DNA from: Bacteroidales bacterium
GTDB taxonomy: Bacteria; Bacteroidota; Bacteroidia; Bacteroidales; Muribaculaceae
Length of the DNA: 6,900 nucleotides
NCBI GenBank assembly: GCA_004557195.1
Contig: SFER01000114.1
Span: 1 to 6,900, forward strand
Direction: 5' to 3'
Under the pieces are notes generated by a model. That model was not told where the DNA came from. It saw nothing but the letters and a program-made list of their open reading frames with translations, and did no database searches. Both the position numbers and the translations under genes were made by a program. Below, piece after piece: positions 1 through 6,612 of this stretch (positions within the stretch are counted from its first letter, which is position 1; the number at the start of each line of letters is the position of its first letter).

Positions 1-2466
1 AGCCTTGGTAACTGTGCCATAAGTAGCCACACCATAAGTGCCTCCTTCTTCTTCGCGGATGGTCTTCACATAGTTGATGTCCATGACAGCAGAGAGCATC
101 TGCATTGCGAGTGCATTCATAAGAGAAGGCTTAACATCGTTGCCAATTGTGCAATAAACTGTTGCTTTGGGGTTCTCCATAGGCATCTCTATCACTTTTT
201 CGATTACTCCGGGAACATCTTTTACAACGTAGCCTTTCTTTTCACGAACTTTGTTGTCGGGGAGGGAGGCGATGTATTTCTCGATGAGAGGACGTGCAGC
301 CTCAACGTCGATGTTGCCCACAAAGTTGAATGTGAAGTCTCCGGCATTGCCAAAGCGTTCTTTTGCCACTGCGAGCACATGGTCGTAGTCGATTTGGTCA
401 ACCTCTTTAAGTGTGAGAGGCATATACAATGGGTTGTGTCCCTTTACAATAGCCTTGATAGAGTCGTTAAACACTTTGTTCGGATTATTGCTTGCGCCTG
501 AAATTCCGGTTTTGAGTTGTTCTTTCAATGAGTTGAAAGCAGTTTCGTCCTTGCGTGTATCGGTGAATGAGAGGTAGTTGAGTTGGAGCAAGGTTTCAAA
601 GTCTTTCACACCCGACGAACCGCTAACAACCTCGCTATCGCTGTCGATAGATATTCCGAGCGAAACATTTTTGCCGGCAAGATACTTCATAAGGTTGGTT
701 GTGGTGAAATTGCCGAGCGCCGACACTTGGAGAACGTCGTCGATTACCTTAAATGTAAGGGCGTCATTGCCATTGTAAGCCCATTTACCACCTACGCTGA
801 CAGCCGAGAATAGGATTTCATCGTTCTTGAAGTCGGTGGGCATAATGTTAACAGTGGCACCGTTGGACAATTTTAATGTTGTAATGCCGTTTTTGCCGGT
901 TTTTTCAGAAACAATCTTTCCGGGAACAGGCTCGTTTTCAATGAGCGGCATGTCGATAGTCTCCTCGGCATAAGCCTCGGTGGTTTCGGTGAGAACAGAA
1001 GCGAACGATTTCTGGATGTCTTCTTTTGTAGGATATACAAGACCTTCGGTGTTGGGACCGGCGATGATTGCAGCCACATTGTCGTTGGTGACTTTAGAAG
1101 AAACGAATTGATTTACTTCATCGAGGGTAATAAGCGGGAGCAATTCGCCGGCAAGTTGTAATTCCATTTCTATGCTCGGCATAGAAGCGCCATCGGTGAA
1201 TGCTTGAGTTAATCCGCTGCACCATTGACGGTTGCTCTTCTTGTCGCGCTCGTTGTATTGATTTTGAATCGACATCATGCACATTGCTTTTGCACGCTCA
1301 AGTTCGTCTTGAGTGAAGCCGTGCTGCATAACGCGACGAGTCTCGCGAAGCAAAGTTTCAAAAGTGGCGAGCGACTGGTTTTCTTTTGCTGCTGCATAGA
1401 GAGTGAAAGCATCCTTGGTTTGTGCGATGAAATAATTGTCGTCAAAAGCATACGCACCGAGGAATGGAGCATCGGGTTTCATCGCCATTTCTTGGAAGCG
1501 AGTCATAAACATGATTTGCGTGAGGGTATTCACTGCATCGAAGCGCCATTTGCCCATTGTCGCGCATTTGTCGGCAGGATATACATCATGCTTGAAGAAA
1601 ATATACACGATAGTGTTAGGCAATTCCGGGTCGGTGAATATAGAGCAGAGGAGACCTTTGTTGTCGGGTACTTCGGCATAGGTGCGAGGAGCGGGATTCT
1701 CGGGCATTGTCGATTTAGAGAATAACTCGATAATCTGTTTCTCTACAGCCTCGGCATCGATATCGCCGACAACGATAATACCTTGCTGGTCGGGACGATA
1801 CCACTTTTCATAATATTTGCGGATTGTCTCGGGCTTGAAATTCATTACAACATCCATTGTGCCGATAGGGAGGCGGCAGGCATATTTGCTGCCGGGATAG
1901 ATTTCGGGCAAAACGGCTTCGTACATGCGTTGTTGTGCATCGCCGCGTGTGCGCCATTCTTCGTGGATAACTCCACGTTCTGCGTTGATTTCATCTTCAA
2001 GGAGAGAAATCTCGTTACCCCAGTCATAAAGCACCAAAAGAACAGAATCGCAGAGGTTTTTGTCTTTGGTGTTCACGTTGGACACATAGTAGATTGTTTG
2101 GTCGAAACCGGTAGCGGCATTGATATCACCGCCAAACTCGATGCCTTTGTCTTGAAGGTAATTGAGCATGTTCTTGCCGGGGAAGTGAGTAGTGCCGTTG
2201 AATGCCATGTGCTCAAGGAAGTGAGCAAGACCTTGCTGGTCGTCCTCTTCAAGAATTGAACCAACCTTTTGCACGATGTAGAAATCGGCACGTTCTTTTG
2301 GTTCCTCGTTGTGAACCACATAATAGTTAAGACCATTAGGAAGCACGCCATGGCGCACCTTTGGGTCGAGAGGAAGCACCTCGTCGTTTTGCGGAAGTGC
2401 TGCCATCATTGAAATGTTGAGGCAAAGCAACATTGCCAAGCTCAACAACAGTTTGATTTTTGTCAT
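1..2466 (-). CDS. Secreted M16 (pitrilysin/PqqL-type) zinc metalloprotease, C-terminus beyond the window
   Basis: The frame is open from the ATG at 2466 to the window edge: 822 codons, no stop. Seen: a signal peptide at residues 1-22 (charged start, Leu-rich core, SMMA/ALPQ cleavage region). The inverted zinc motif HFLEH is at 82-86, with H82 and H86 as ligands and E85 as catalytic base. E163 in NAERGVIHEEW is the third ligand, exactly 76 residues after H86 (the family's HxxEHx76E spacing). In the second half, R804 and Y811 in REEEGGTYGV match the seven-residue R/Y pair that binds substrate in pitrilysin/insulysin. Known: one-chain M16 proteins of about 930-940 residues have an active N-half and an inactive C-half that close around unfolded peptides, so about 110-120 residues are missing here. 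Inferred: a periplasmic or outer-membrane-associated peptidase degrading peptides. It starts 29 bp after the beta-barrel gene and probably shares its promoter. The start context is A/T-rich without a Shine-Dalgarno. The cysteine in the signal peptide (MLLC) is not a lipobox. Physiological substrate unknown. Confidence 0.95.
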   Translation of the reverse strand, partial: MTKIKLLLSLAMLLCLNISMMAALPQNDEVLPLDPKVRHGVLPNGLNYYVVHNEEPKERADFYIVQKVGSILEEDDQQGLAHFLEHMAFNGTTHFPGKNMLNYLQDKGIEFGGDINAATGFDQTIYYVSNVNTKDKNLCDSVLLVLYDWGNEISLLEDEINAERGVIHEEWRTRGDAQQRMYEAVLPEIYPGSKYACRLPIGTMDVVMNFKPETIRKYYEKWYRPDQQGIIVVGDIDAEAVEKQIIELFSKSTMPENPAPRTYAEVPDNKGLLCSIFTDPELPNTIVYIFFKHDVYPADKCATMGKWRFDAVNTLTQIMFMTRFQEMAMKPDAPFLGAYAFDDNYFIAQTKDAFTLYAAAKENQSLATFETLLRETRRVMQHGFTQDELERAKAMCMMSIQNQYNERDKKSNRQWCSGLTQAFTDGASMPSIEMELQLAGELLPLITLDEVNQFVSSKVTNDNVAAIIAGPNTEGLVYPTKEDIQKSFASVLTETTEAYAEETIDMPLIENEPVPGKIVSEKTGKNGITTLKLSNGATVNIMPTDFKNDEILFSAVSVGGKWAYNGNDALTFKVIDDVLQVSALGNFTTTNLMKYLAGKNVSLGISIDSDSEVVSGSSGVKDFETLLQLNYLSFTDTRKDETAFNSLKEQLKTGISGASNNPNKVFNDSIKAIVKGHNPLYMPLTLKEVDQIDYDHVLAVAKERFGNAGDFTFNFVGNIDVEAARPLIEKYIASLPDNKVREKKGYVVKDVPGVIEKVIEMPMENPKATVYCTIGNDVKPSLMNALAMQMLSAVMDINYVKTIREEEGGTYGVATYGTVTKA

Positions 2467-2495
2467 TATAAATATAAATTTAAAGGATGATTATT

Positions 2496-3071
2496 TTAGA
2501 AAATGTAGCCAATACCGATGCTCACTTGCGAATAGCTGCCAATTTCGATGGTTTTGCCATTGGATTTGTGCTTGCATGAGCGGTCTTGATACTGATAGCC
2601 AAGTTCAAACAAGATTTTTCCCTTTGGCATCGGCAATTGGATTCCAATTGCTGGTTTTACAAAGAACCCCATTTTGTCGCAATGGGCAAAATCAGAGCCG
2701 GGCAAGAAAATTGAGTAACCGAGGTCGGTTGTGAAATAGGGTCGTATGCGCTTGTCGGTGGGCAATGTGGCTTTGAAATTGGCAAACACCGGGAGAAATA
2801 AAGAACTTTCGCGATATGCGCTGAAGTCTTCATAACCTTCTTTTGCAGGGGTGTATTGCATGTCGGTTGAACCCAAGCCAACACCAACACCGAGGCGGAT
2901 AATGTTGTTGAAATTGTATCCACCCACATATTCAGCAAGAATTGCCCTGTTTTTATAGGTGCCTACACCTATATTATAACTCGCTTTAATTTGAGATTCG
3001 TATCCCACTTGTGCCGTCATAGGCAGAATTGCAACAATGCAAATTACTAATAATGAAATTACTTTTTTCAT
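2496..3071 (-). CDS. Small outer-membrane beta-barrel protein (porin-like family)
   Basis: This 191-residue protein has a clear signal peptide (MKK start, hydrophobic 4-18, cleavage at MTA/QVG, about residue 20). The mature part alternates polar and hydrophobic residues in short strands rich in Gly, Tyr and Phe, for example IIRLGVGVGLG (57-67), RPYFTTDLGYSIFL and ILFELGYQYQD. It ends in IGIGYIF with a terminal phenylalanine, the usual BAM-recognised end of a membrane barrel. The pattern and size fit the broad eight-stranded outer-membrane beta-barrel group common in Bacteroidota; no specific substrate can be read from the sequence. The ATG at 3071 is the only start that keeps the signal peptide. 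A promoter match lies just upstream, and the M16 protease gene follows after 29 bp, so this is the first gene of a two-gene unit. It may be a structural or pore protein, or a partner of the protease; the role is undetermined. Confidence 0.85.
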   Translation of the reverse strand: MKKVISLLVICIVAILPMTAQVGYESQIKASYNIGVGTYKNRAILAEYVGGYNFNNIIRLGVGVGLGSTDMQYTPAKEGYEDFSAYRESSLFLPVFANFKATLPTDKRIRPYFTTDLGYSIFLPGSDFAHCDKMGFFVKPAIGIQLPMPKGKILFELGYQYQDRSCKHKSNGKTIEIGSYSQVSIGIGYIF

Positions 3072-3091
3072 AAAGAGTTAAATTTTTTGTG

Positions 3092-3124
3092 CAAAAATAG
3101 TGATATTTTCACTCATTTGCCAAA
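3092..3124 (-). promoter_or_regulatory. Bacteroidota-type promoter for the beta-barrel/M16 unit
   Basis: Read on the minus strand, TTTG (3124-3121) is followed after 21 bp by TATTTTTG (3099-3092). This fits the Bacteroidota primary sigma consensus TTTG - about 19-21 bp - TAnnTTTG at every fixed position. The box ends 20 bp before the ATG at 3071, so transcription would begin with a short, A-rich leader of roughly 10-16 nt. It is the only match of this quality that I found in the intergenic region. The transcription start itself is not determined. Confidence 0.6.
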
Positions 3125-3154
3125 TTTATGTTTTAATTGTTTCAATAACATACT

Positions 3155-3220
3155 AAAAAACAATAAATTTCTCATTAGACGCAAAGTTCTCTGAAAAACT
3201 ACATAAAAAATGAGAAATTT
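3155..3220 (-). terminator. 12-bp perfect inverted repeat with T-run after the LuxR gene (weak terminator or operator)
   Basis: AAATTTCTCATT (3165-3176) and AATGAGAAATTT (3209-3220) are perfect reverse complements separated by 32 nt. The right arm touches the stop codon of the LuxR gene (3222-3220). On the minus strand the second arm is followed by ATTG and six T (3160-3155), the layout of an intrinsic terminator for the five-gene unit. The stem has only two G-C pairs and the loop is long, so termination would be weak. The loop holds a smaller imperfect stem (AGTT at 3185-3188 with AACT at 3197-3200). An alternative is a protein-binding palindrome upstream of the beta-barrel promoter. Confidence 0.4.
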
Positions 3221-3756
3221 TATTGTGTAGAGATATATCCGTTCATAATTGCGAAAAGGCTTAATCCTGAAACTGAACGGATTCCTAATTTTGACGATAT
3301 ATTTTTGCGATGTGTCATTACCGTATTGGTGCTGATATTCAGCCTGTCGGCAATCTCTTTGTTCGACAACCCGGTAGCAACAAGTCGGAGCACATCGATT
3401 TCTCTCGATGAGAGTGTGCCGCTTTTGTTGCTGTCCGATAGTGCCTTGTTTTGTTTGATTTTATCTCCGATTATCGAAATTACCGAGTCGATGCTCGTGT
3501 CGCAAGGAATATGATTGTCGCGAACGGGGCTTCCGCAAGGGGTTATTATGATGGTTTTGGCACGTCGAGGCATGAAAAAGTCGGGAATGCCGGCAAATGT
3601 GGCAGCGTCGGTGATGAAAATATCGCAACCTTCAACTGCAGCGGTGTTGTTGCAAGTAGCGCACACCGGTTTGGCACCCAAATACTCATTAATAATATGT
3701 GCCAACCCGATCTCCCGGAGTGTGTCGGATACCAATATTGCGACTTTAGTATTCAT
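3220..3756 (-). CDS. LuxR/GerE-type DNA-binding regulator with a divergent, Cys-rich receiver-like domain
   Basis: The C-terminal part (about 114-175) is a textbook GerE helix-turn-helix: LSSREIDVLRLVATGLSNKEIA, then LNISTNTVMTHRKNISSKLGI. The N-terminal part (1-100) resembles a shortened response-regulator receiver. KVAILVSD ends with S10-D11 where receivers have an acidic pair, DIFITD places D50 where the phosphorylated Asp normally sits, and KTIIIT ends at T72 like strand 4. The usual Met-Pro-x-x-(D/N)-G loop after the Asp and the conserved strand-5 Lys are not recognisable. The whole protein is 178 residues, against about 210 for NarL-type regulators. Five cysteines (C32, C35 as CxxC, C44, C74, C85) all lie in the N-terminal domain. 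Its ATG overlaps the stop of the hemerythrin-like gene by four bases, so the two are coupled. Inferred: a transcription factor acting with, or sensing through, that neighbour; phosphorylation or thiol/metal sensing are both open. No histidine kinase lies in the window. Confidence 0.88.
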   Translation of the reverse strand: MNTKVAILVSDTLREIGLAHIINEYLGAKPVCATCNNTAAVEGCDIFITDAATFAGIPDFFMPRRAKTIIITPCGSPVRDNHIPCDTSIDSVISIIGDKIKQNKALSDSNKSGTLSSREIDVLRLVATGLSNKEIADRLNISTNTVMTHRKNISSKLGIRSVSGLSLFAIMNGYISTQ

Positions 3757-4424
3757 TTCTTGACTAACGAGTGGGCATAGGGCGTGAGAATACGCTGTCT
3801 TATACGCTCGTTTTGCTTGAAATCTTTTTCGAGATTTACAATCGCGAGTAGAACGGCATGGGACAGGTTGGAATCATATTCTCCGCGCAAGTGGATTATG
3901 AACAAATTCTTGAGGTCTCCAAGTTTCTCTTCGATTGAATTCGGTTCATCGATAAGCGCGATTGCGTCGTCGGGAGCAGAAGATGCGCTGTTGATGAGTT
4001 GCGGAAACAACACTTCTCTATCGTGGGTGATTCTCTGCGACAATTCATCTTTGAGTTGCTCGAAGAATTGCATCATGAGCTGTAAATTGTTGGGCGTAAC
4101 ACTCTTTGAAATGAGCAAATTGAAGTGTCGCTCAATGTTGGGGACAAGAAAACGAGTGTAGTAATCGTTGGTCTTGTCGAGATAGGAGACTATGTCGGCG
4201 ATATTCACTGCTTTCAGCACCGTTTCGGGGAAATAGTTTTCATTCACGAAAGTGTTGATAATCAGGAGCACGAAATCGGTGTCGAGAGCATGTGTGCGGC
4301 ACGCATCTTCAACCGTGCTGTCTCCAACACCGAGGTGGATTCCAAAACGGCTGAGCACTGCGACTACATTTGGCTCATTCACTATGATGTCGCTCAATTT
4401 AGTGTCGGAAATGGCAAGACTCAT
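3753..4424 (-). CDS. RIC/YtfE-like DUF542 plus hemerythrin-fold protein with degenerate metal sites
   Basis: The protein has 223 residues, the size of RIC di-iron proteins (YtfE, ScdA), which in other bacteria repair nitrosatively or oxidatively damaged Fe-S clusters. Residues 9-55 match the short DUF542/ScdA_N domain: LSDIIVNEP, VLSRFGI, TVEDAC, then LDTDFVL. The typical GIDYCCGG is GIHLGVGD here, so both cysteines are absent (only C42 remains). Residues about 75-220 form the helical hemerythrin-like part: DIVSYLDKTNDYYTRF, ELSQRITHDREVLFP, SIEEKLGDLKN and LEKDFKQNERIRQRIL. Placed against E. coli YtfE ligands H84, H129, E133, H160, H204 and E208, I read N86, R131, D135, P161/N162, N205 and R209. 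The di-iron site is therefore probably lost; H134-D135 might still bind something. ATGA overlaps join it to the cyclo-ligase gene upstream and the LuxR gene downstream. Inferred role: a signalling or scaffold partner of that regulator. The family call is good; the ligand loss rests on by-eye alignment. Confidence 0.78.
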   Translation of the reverse strand: MSLAISDTKLSDIIVNEPNVVAVLSRFGIHLGVGDSTVEDACRTHALDTDFVLLIINTFVNENYFPETVLKAVNIADIVSYLDKTNDYYTRFLVPNIERHFNLLISKSVTPNNLQLMMQFFEQLKDELSQRITHDREVLFPQLINSASSAPDDAIALIDEPNSIEEKLGDLKNLFIIHLRGEYDSNLSHAVLLAIVNLEKDFKQNERIRQRILTPYAHSLVKK

Positions 4425-4969
4425 ATTTTTATAGTTTCGTTTTCGGTTACAATATAGGATAATGCAATATCGTGTTGCTCAAATGGGATGTTTTCAAAGA
4501 TTTGTGATGCAAATACGACACCGATTGTTGTTTTGCGGAATCCGGCAAGAAGGCGGTCGTAGTATCCTTTGCCATGCCCGAGTCGATGCCCGTTTCGGTC
4601 GATGGCAACTGCCGGGACAAGCACCAAGTCTATTTCGTCGAGTGCTACGGCATTGCTTTCAGATGGCTCGAAAATACCAAATTTGCCTTGTGCGAGAGAT
4701 TCTGCCCCCGAGTATGGCACAATCTCGAGATTACAATCGTCTATCATGCGTGGCAGAAACAGTTGTTTGTCCCTAGTACCAAGCAACGGGGTGATGTCGG
4801 GTTCGGATTTCATCGGATGGAAAAGCAACACCGAACGAGCCTCCTGCCATTCCTTCAATTTATGTATGGAATGGCAAATAGACGAAGATGCATCGGTTCT
4901 CAGAGCATCGGTCATCTTCGCCAGTCGCTCTTTCACCTCTCTGCGGCATGCTTTCTTTGTGTAATCCAT
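4421..4969 (-). CDS. ygfA: 5-formyltetrahydrofolate cyclo-ligase (EC 6.3.3.2)
   Basis: Known reaction: ATP-dependent conversion of 5-formyl-THF to 5,10-methenyl-THF, returning an inhibitory folate storage form to the one-carbon pool in the cytoplasm. The 182-residue length is normal. Seen: a basic N-terminal helix (KKACRREVKERL), a LLFHPMKSEPDI segment at 48-59, LFLPRM at 70-75, GKFGIFEP at 95-102, and LVLVPAVAID at 115-124. The family's phosphate-binding signature GHRLGHGKGYYDR follows at 127-139. Nothing is truncated. It begins 5 bp after the stop of the S41 protease gene, and its TGA overlaps the ATG of the hemerythrin-like gene by four bases. It is therefore the middle gene of the unit and translationally coupled to a non-metabolic gene. 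The symbol follows the E. coli orthologue (also called fau). Function is secure. Confidence 0.95.
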   Translation of the reverse strand: MDYTKKACRREVKERLAKMTDALRTDASSSICHSIHKLKEWQEARSVLLFHPMKSEPDITPLLGTRDKQLFLPRMIDDCNLEIVPYSGAESLAQGKFGIFEPSESNAVALDEIDLVLVPAVAIDRNGHRLGHGKGYYDRLLAGFRKTTIGVVFASQIFENIPFEQHDIALSYIVTENETIKI

Positions 4970-4974
4970 TTTAA

Positions 4975-6600
4975 TTACTTCTCATCTTCGGGCATTATGG
5001 GGAATTTTGCCTTGTTTTTCTTGAACGCCTTCATCGCAGCATCGATATTATTGTCTTTGCTATTGTAGATGGGGTAGAAAGCCTCATTTCCAAACACATC
5101 GCGGGCAATGAGCGCCTTGAGTCGTGTGAGAATCAGGTCGCGGCTTTGGTTGATATAATACCATCGCGCTGCGACACCATTATCAACCGCAAACGAAACA
5201 AAATCCCAAAGGAGAGCATCGTTGGAAGGGAGACGACGGAGCAATTCGGTGTAATCGCTCATTTTGCTCAATGCCTCACGGTTTATGTCGGTGTATTGGT
5301 AGGCAAATTTCTGAAGCAATCCGGCATTAGCCACATTGATGTAGTATTGAGAAATACCGGCAGTGTCGCTCGGCACAAAGATATCGGGAATAATACCACC
5401 GCCGCCATAAACTTTGCGTCCCGACACAGTGTAATACTCATTGTCTTCGTTCACCTTGATGCTGTCTTTGCTGAATATTTCGCCATGGTTGTAGCGGTCA
5501 TACACTTCGAGAGAATACTGATTTTCGTCGCCGCGCTTGAAATCTTTCTGGATGCAACGCCCGGATGGGGTGTAGTATCTTGCAATTGTCAGGCGTATTG
5601 CGCTACTGTCGGGGAGCGGAATTTGTTGTTGAATGAGGCCTTTGCCGAAAGAGCGTCGCCCGATAATCAAGCCGCGGTCGTTGTCCTGGATAGCTCCGGC
5701 AAGGATTTCGCTCGAACTTGCGGTGTATTCGTCGATGAGCACAACGAGCTCTTCATCTTTGAAACTACCCATTCCATCGCTCCATATTTGCTCATCGTTT
5801 TTCTTCTCGCGACCTTTAGTGAATACAATCAGGTTGTTTTCGGGAAGGAATTCATTGGCAATGAGCAATGCCGGTTGCATCAGTCCGCCGCCATTGCCTC
5901 TAAGGTCGATGATAAACCTCTCGGCACCTTGAGAGCGGAGCATCAGCATTTCGGTGAGAAACTCTTGATAGGCTTTTTTGCCGAATTTGTTCAGTTTTAC
6001 ATATCCGGTGATTTTGTCAATCATATAAGCCGCATCGATAGTCGAAACCGGAATATCACCTCTTGTTACTGTAAAATTAAGGATTTTTTTAGAAGTCGAG
6101 CGCTTGATGCCAAGTTTAACCTTGGTGTCTTTTATTCCTCTAAGTTGTTTCTTCACATCTTCATCCTTGATTCCAATGCAAGAAGTGTCGTTGATTGCAA
6201 CGATTCTATCTCCCGGAAGCAATCCCACCTTTTCTGATGGACCGCCGGAAATCACCTCTATGATGCGAATAGTGTCGCTCATAACCATGAAACTGATGCC
6301 GATTCCCGAGAAATTCCCCTCGAGTTCATCGTTCACACTCGATAATTCCTTAGCTGAAATGTACATTGAGTGCGGGTCGAGGTTGGTGAGAATTTTGGGT
6401 ATGGAATTTTCAACAAGTTCGTCGATATCCACAGTATCTACATACTCTTGTTGTATGAGGTTGAGAATAGTGTTAAGTTTGCGGTCGCTGTCGGCGAGAT
6501 AGTTCTTGCCCGAAAAAATACCGCCTATGAAGATGCCGGCAACCACCGACACTCCAATAATAACCGGAAGCCAAACGGTGAGGCGTTTTGGATTACTCAT
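4975..6600 (-). CDS. S41 family C-terminal processing protease (CtpA/Prc-like), periplasmic
   Basis: The protein has 541 residues and starts with a basic stretch and one membrane segment (about 9-30), so it is anchored in the inner membrane or secreted, with the body in the periplasm. An N-terminal helical part (37-90, with LDPHSMY) leads into a PDZ domain (about 85-170: GIGISF, GGPSEKVGLLPGDRIVAIND). The S41 protease core follows: ITGYVKLNKF, IDLRGNGGG at 231-239, then TASSSEILAGAIQDNDRG and GRRSFGKGLIQQ. The Ser-Lys dyad is S295 and K320, with the 25-residue spacing of E. coli Prc. VYGGGGIIPDI (398-407) is also family-typical. The last 130 residues are a C-terminal extension seen in Bacteroidota members. 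Known role: cleaving C-terminal tails of periplasmic or envelope proteins; the substrate here is unknown. It lies 12 bp after the dCMP deaminase gene and 5 bp before the cyclo-ligase gene. The start lacks a Shine-Dalgarno; the run TATAAAAAT sits directly before the ATG. Confidence 0.96.
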   Translation of the reverse strand: MSNPKRLTVWLPVIIGVSVVAGIFIGGIFSGKNYLADSDRKLNTILNLIQQEYVDTVDIDELVENSIPKILTNLDPHSMYISAKELSSVNDELEGNFSGIGISFMVMSDTIRIIEVISGGPSEKVGLLPGDRIVAINDTSCIGIKDEDVKKQLRGIKDTKVKLGIKRSTSKKILNFTVTRGDIPVSTIDAAYMIDKITGYVKLNKFGKKAYQEFLTEMLMLRSQGAERFIIDLRGNGGGLMQPALLIANEFLPENNLIVFTKGREKKNDEQIWSDGMGSFKDEELVVLIDEYTASSSEILAGAIQDNDRGLIIGRRSFGKGLIQQQIPLPDSSAIRLTIARYYTPSGRCIQKDFKRGDENQYSLEVYDRYNHGEIFSKDSIKVNEDNEYYTVSGRKVYGGGGIIPDIFVPSDTAGISQYYINVANAGLLQKFAYQYTDINREALSKMSDYTELLRRLPSNDALLWDFVSFAVDNGVAARWYYINQSRDLILTRLKALIARDVFGNEAFYPIYNSKDNNIDAAMKAFKKNKAKFPIMPEDEK

Positions 6601-6612
6601 ATTTTTATAAAA

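Noticed and set aside
1225..2259. Plus-strand open frames of 166 codons (1225-1725) and 158 codons (1783-2259) opposite the M16 gene
   Set aside because: They are in the same back-to-back register with the M16 codons and are codon-bias shadows. The M16 frame is continuous for 822 codons with its zinc motif intact.
2397..2466. Lipoprotein signal in the M16 protease (cysteine at residue 15, MLLC)
   Set aside because: The residue before the Cys is Leu rather than Gly/Ala/Ser, and the hydrophobic core continues past it to a normal signal peptidase I site near A22.
3220..3756. Quorum-sensing LuxR (autoinducer-binding) receptor
   Set aside because: There is no acyl-homoserine-lactone binding domain (W/Y/D pattern, about 160 residues). 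The N-terminal part is about 100 residues and resembles a receiver, and no synthase gene is present.
3753..4424. Classical oxygen-carrying hemerythrin or functional RIC iron-repair enzyme
   Set aside because: The His/Glu ligands needed for the di-iron centre are not at the expected positions, so I kept only the fold-level assignment.
5146..6237. A 363-codon open frame on the plus strand, opposite the S41 protease gene
   Set aside because: Its codons lie exactly back-to-back with the protease codons, so it stays open simply because the protease avoids TTA, CTA and TCA here. The product has no recognisable motif and no start context, while the minus strand encodes a complete, motif-rich protease.
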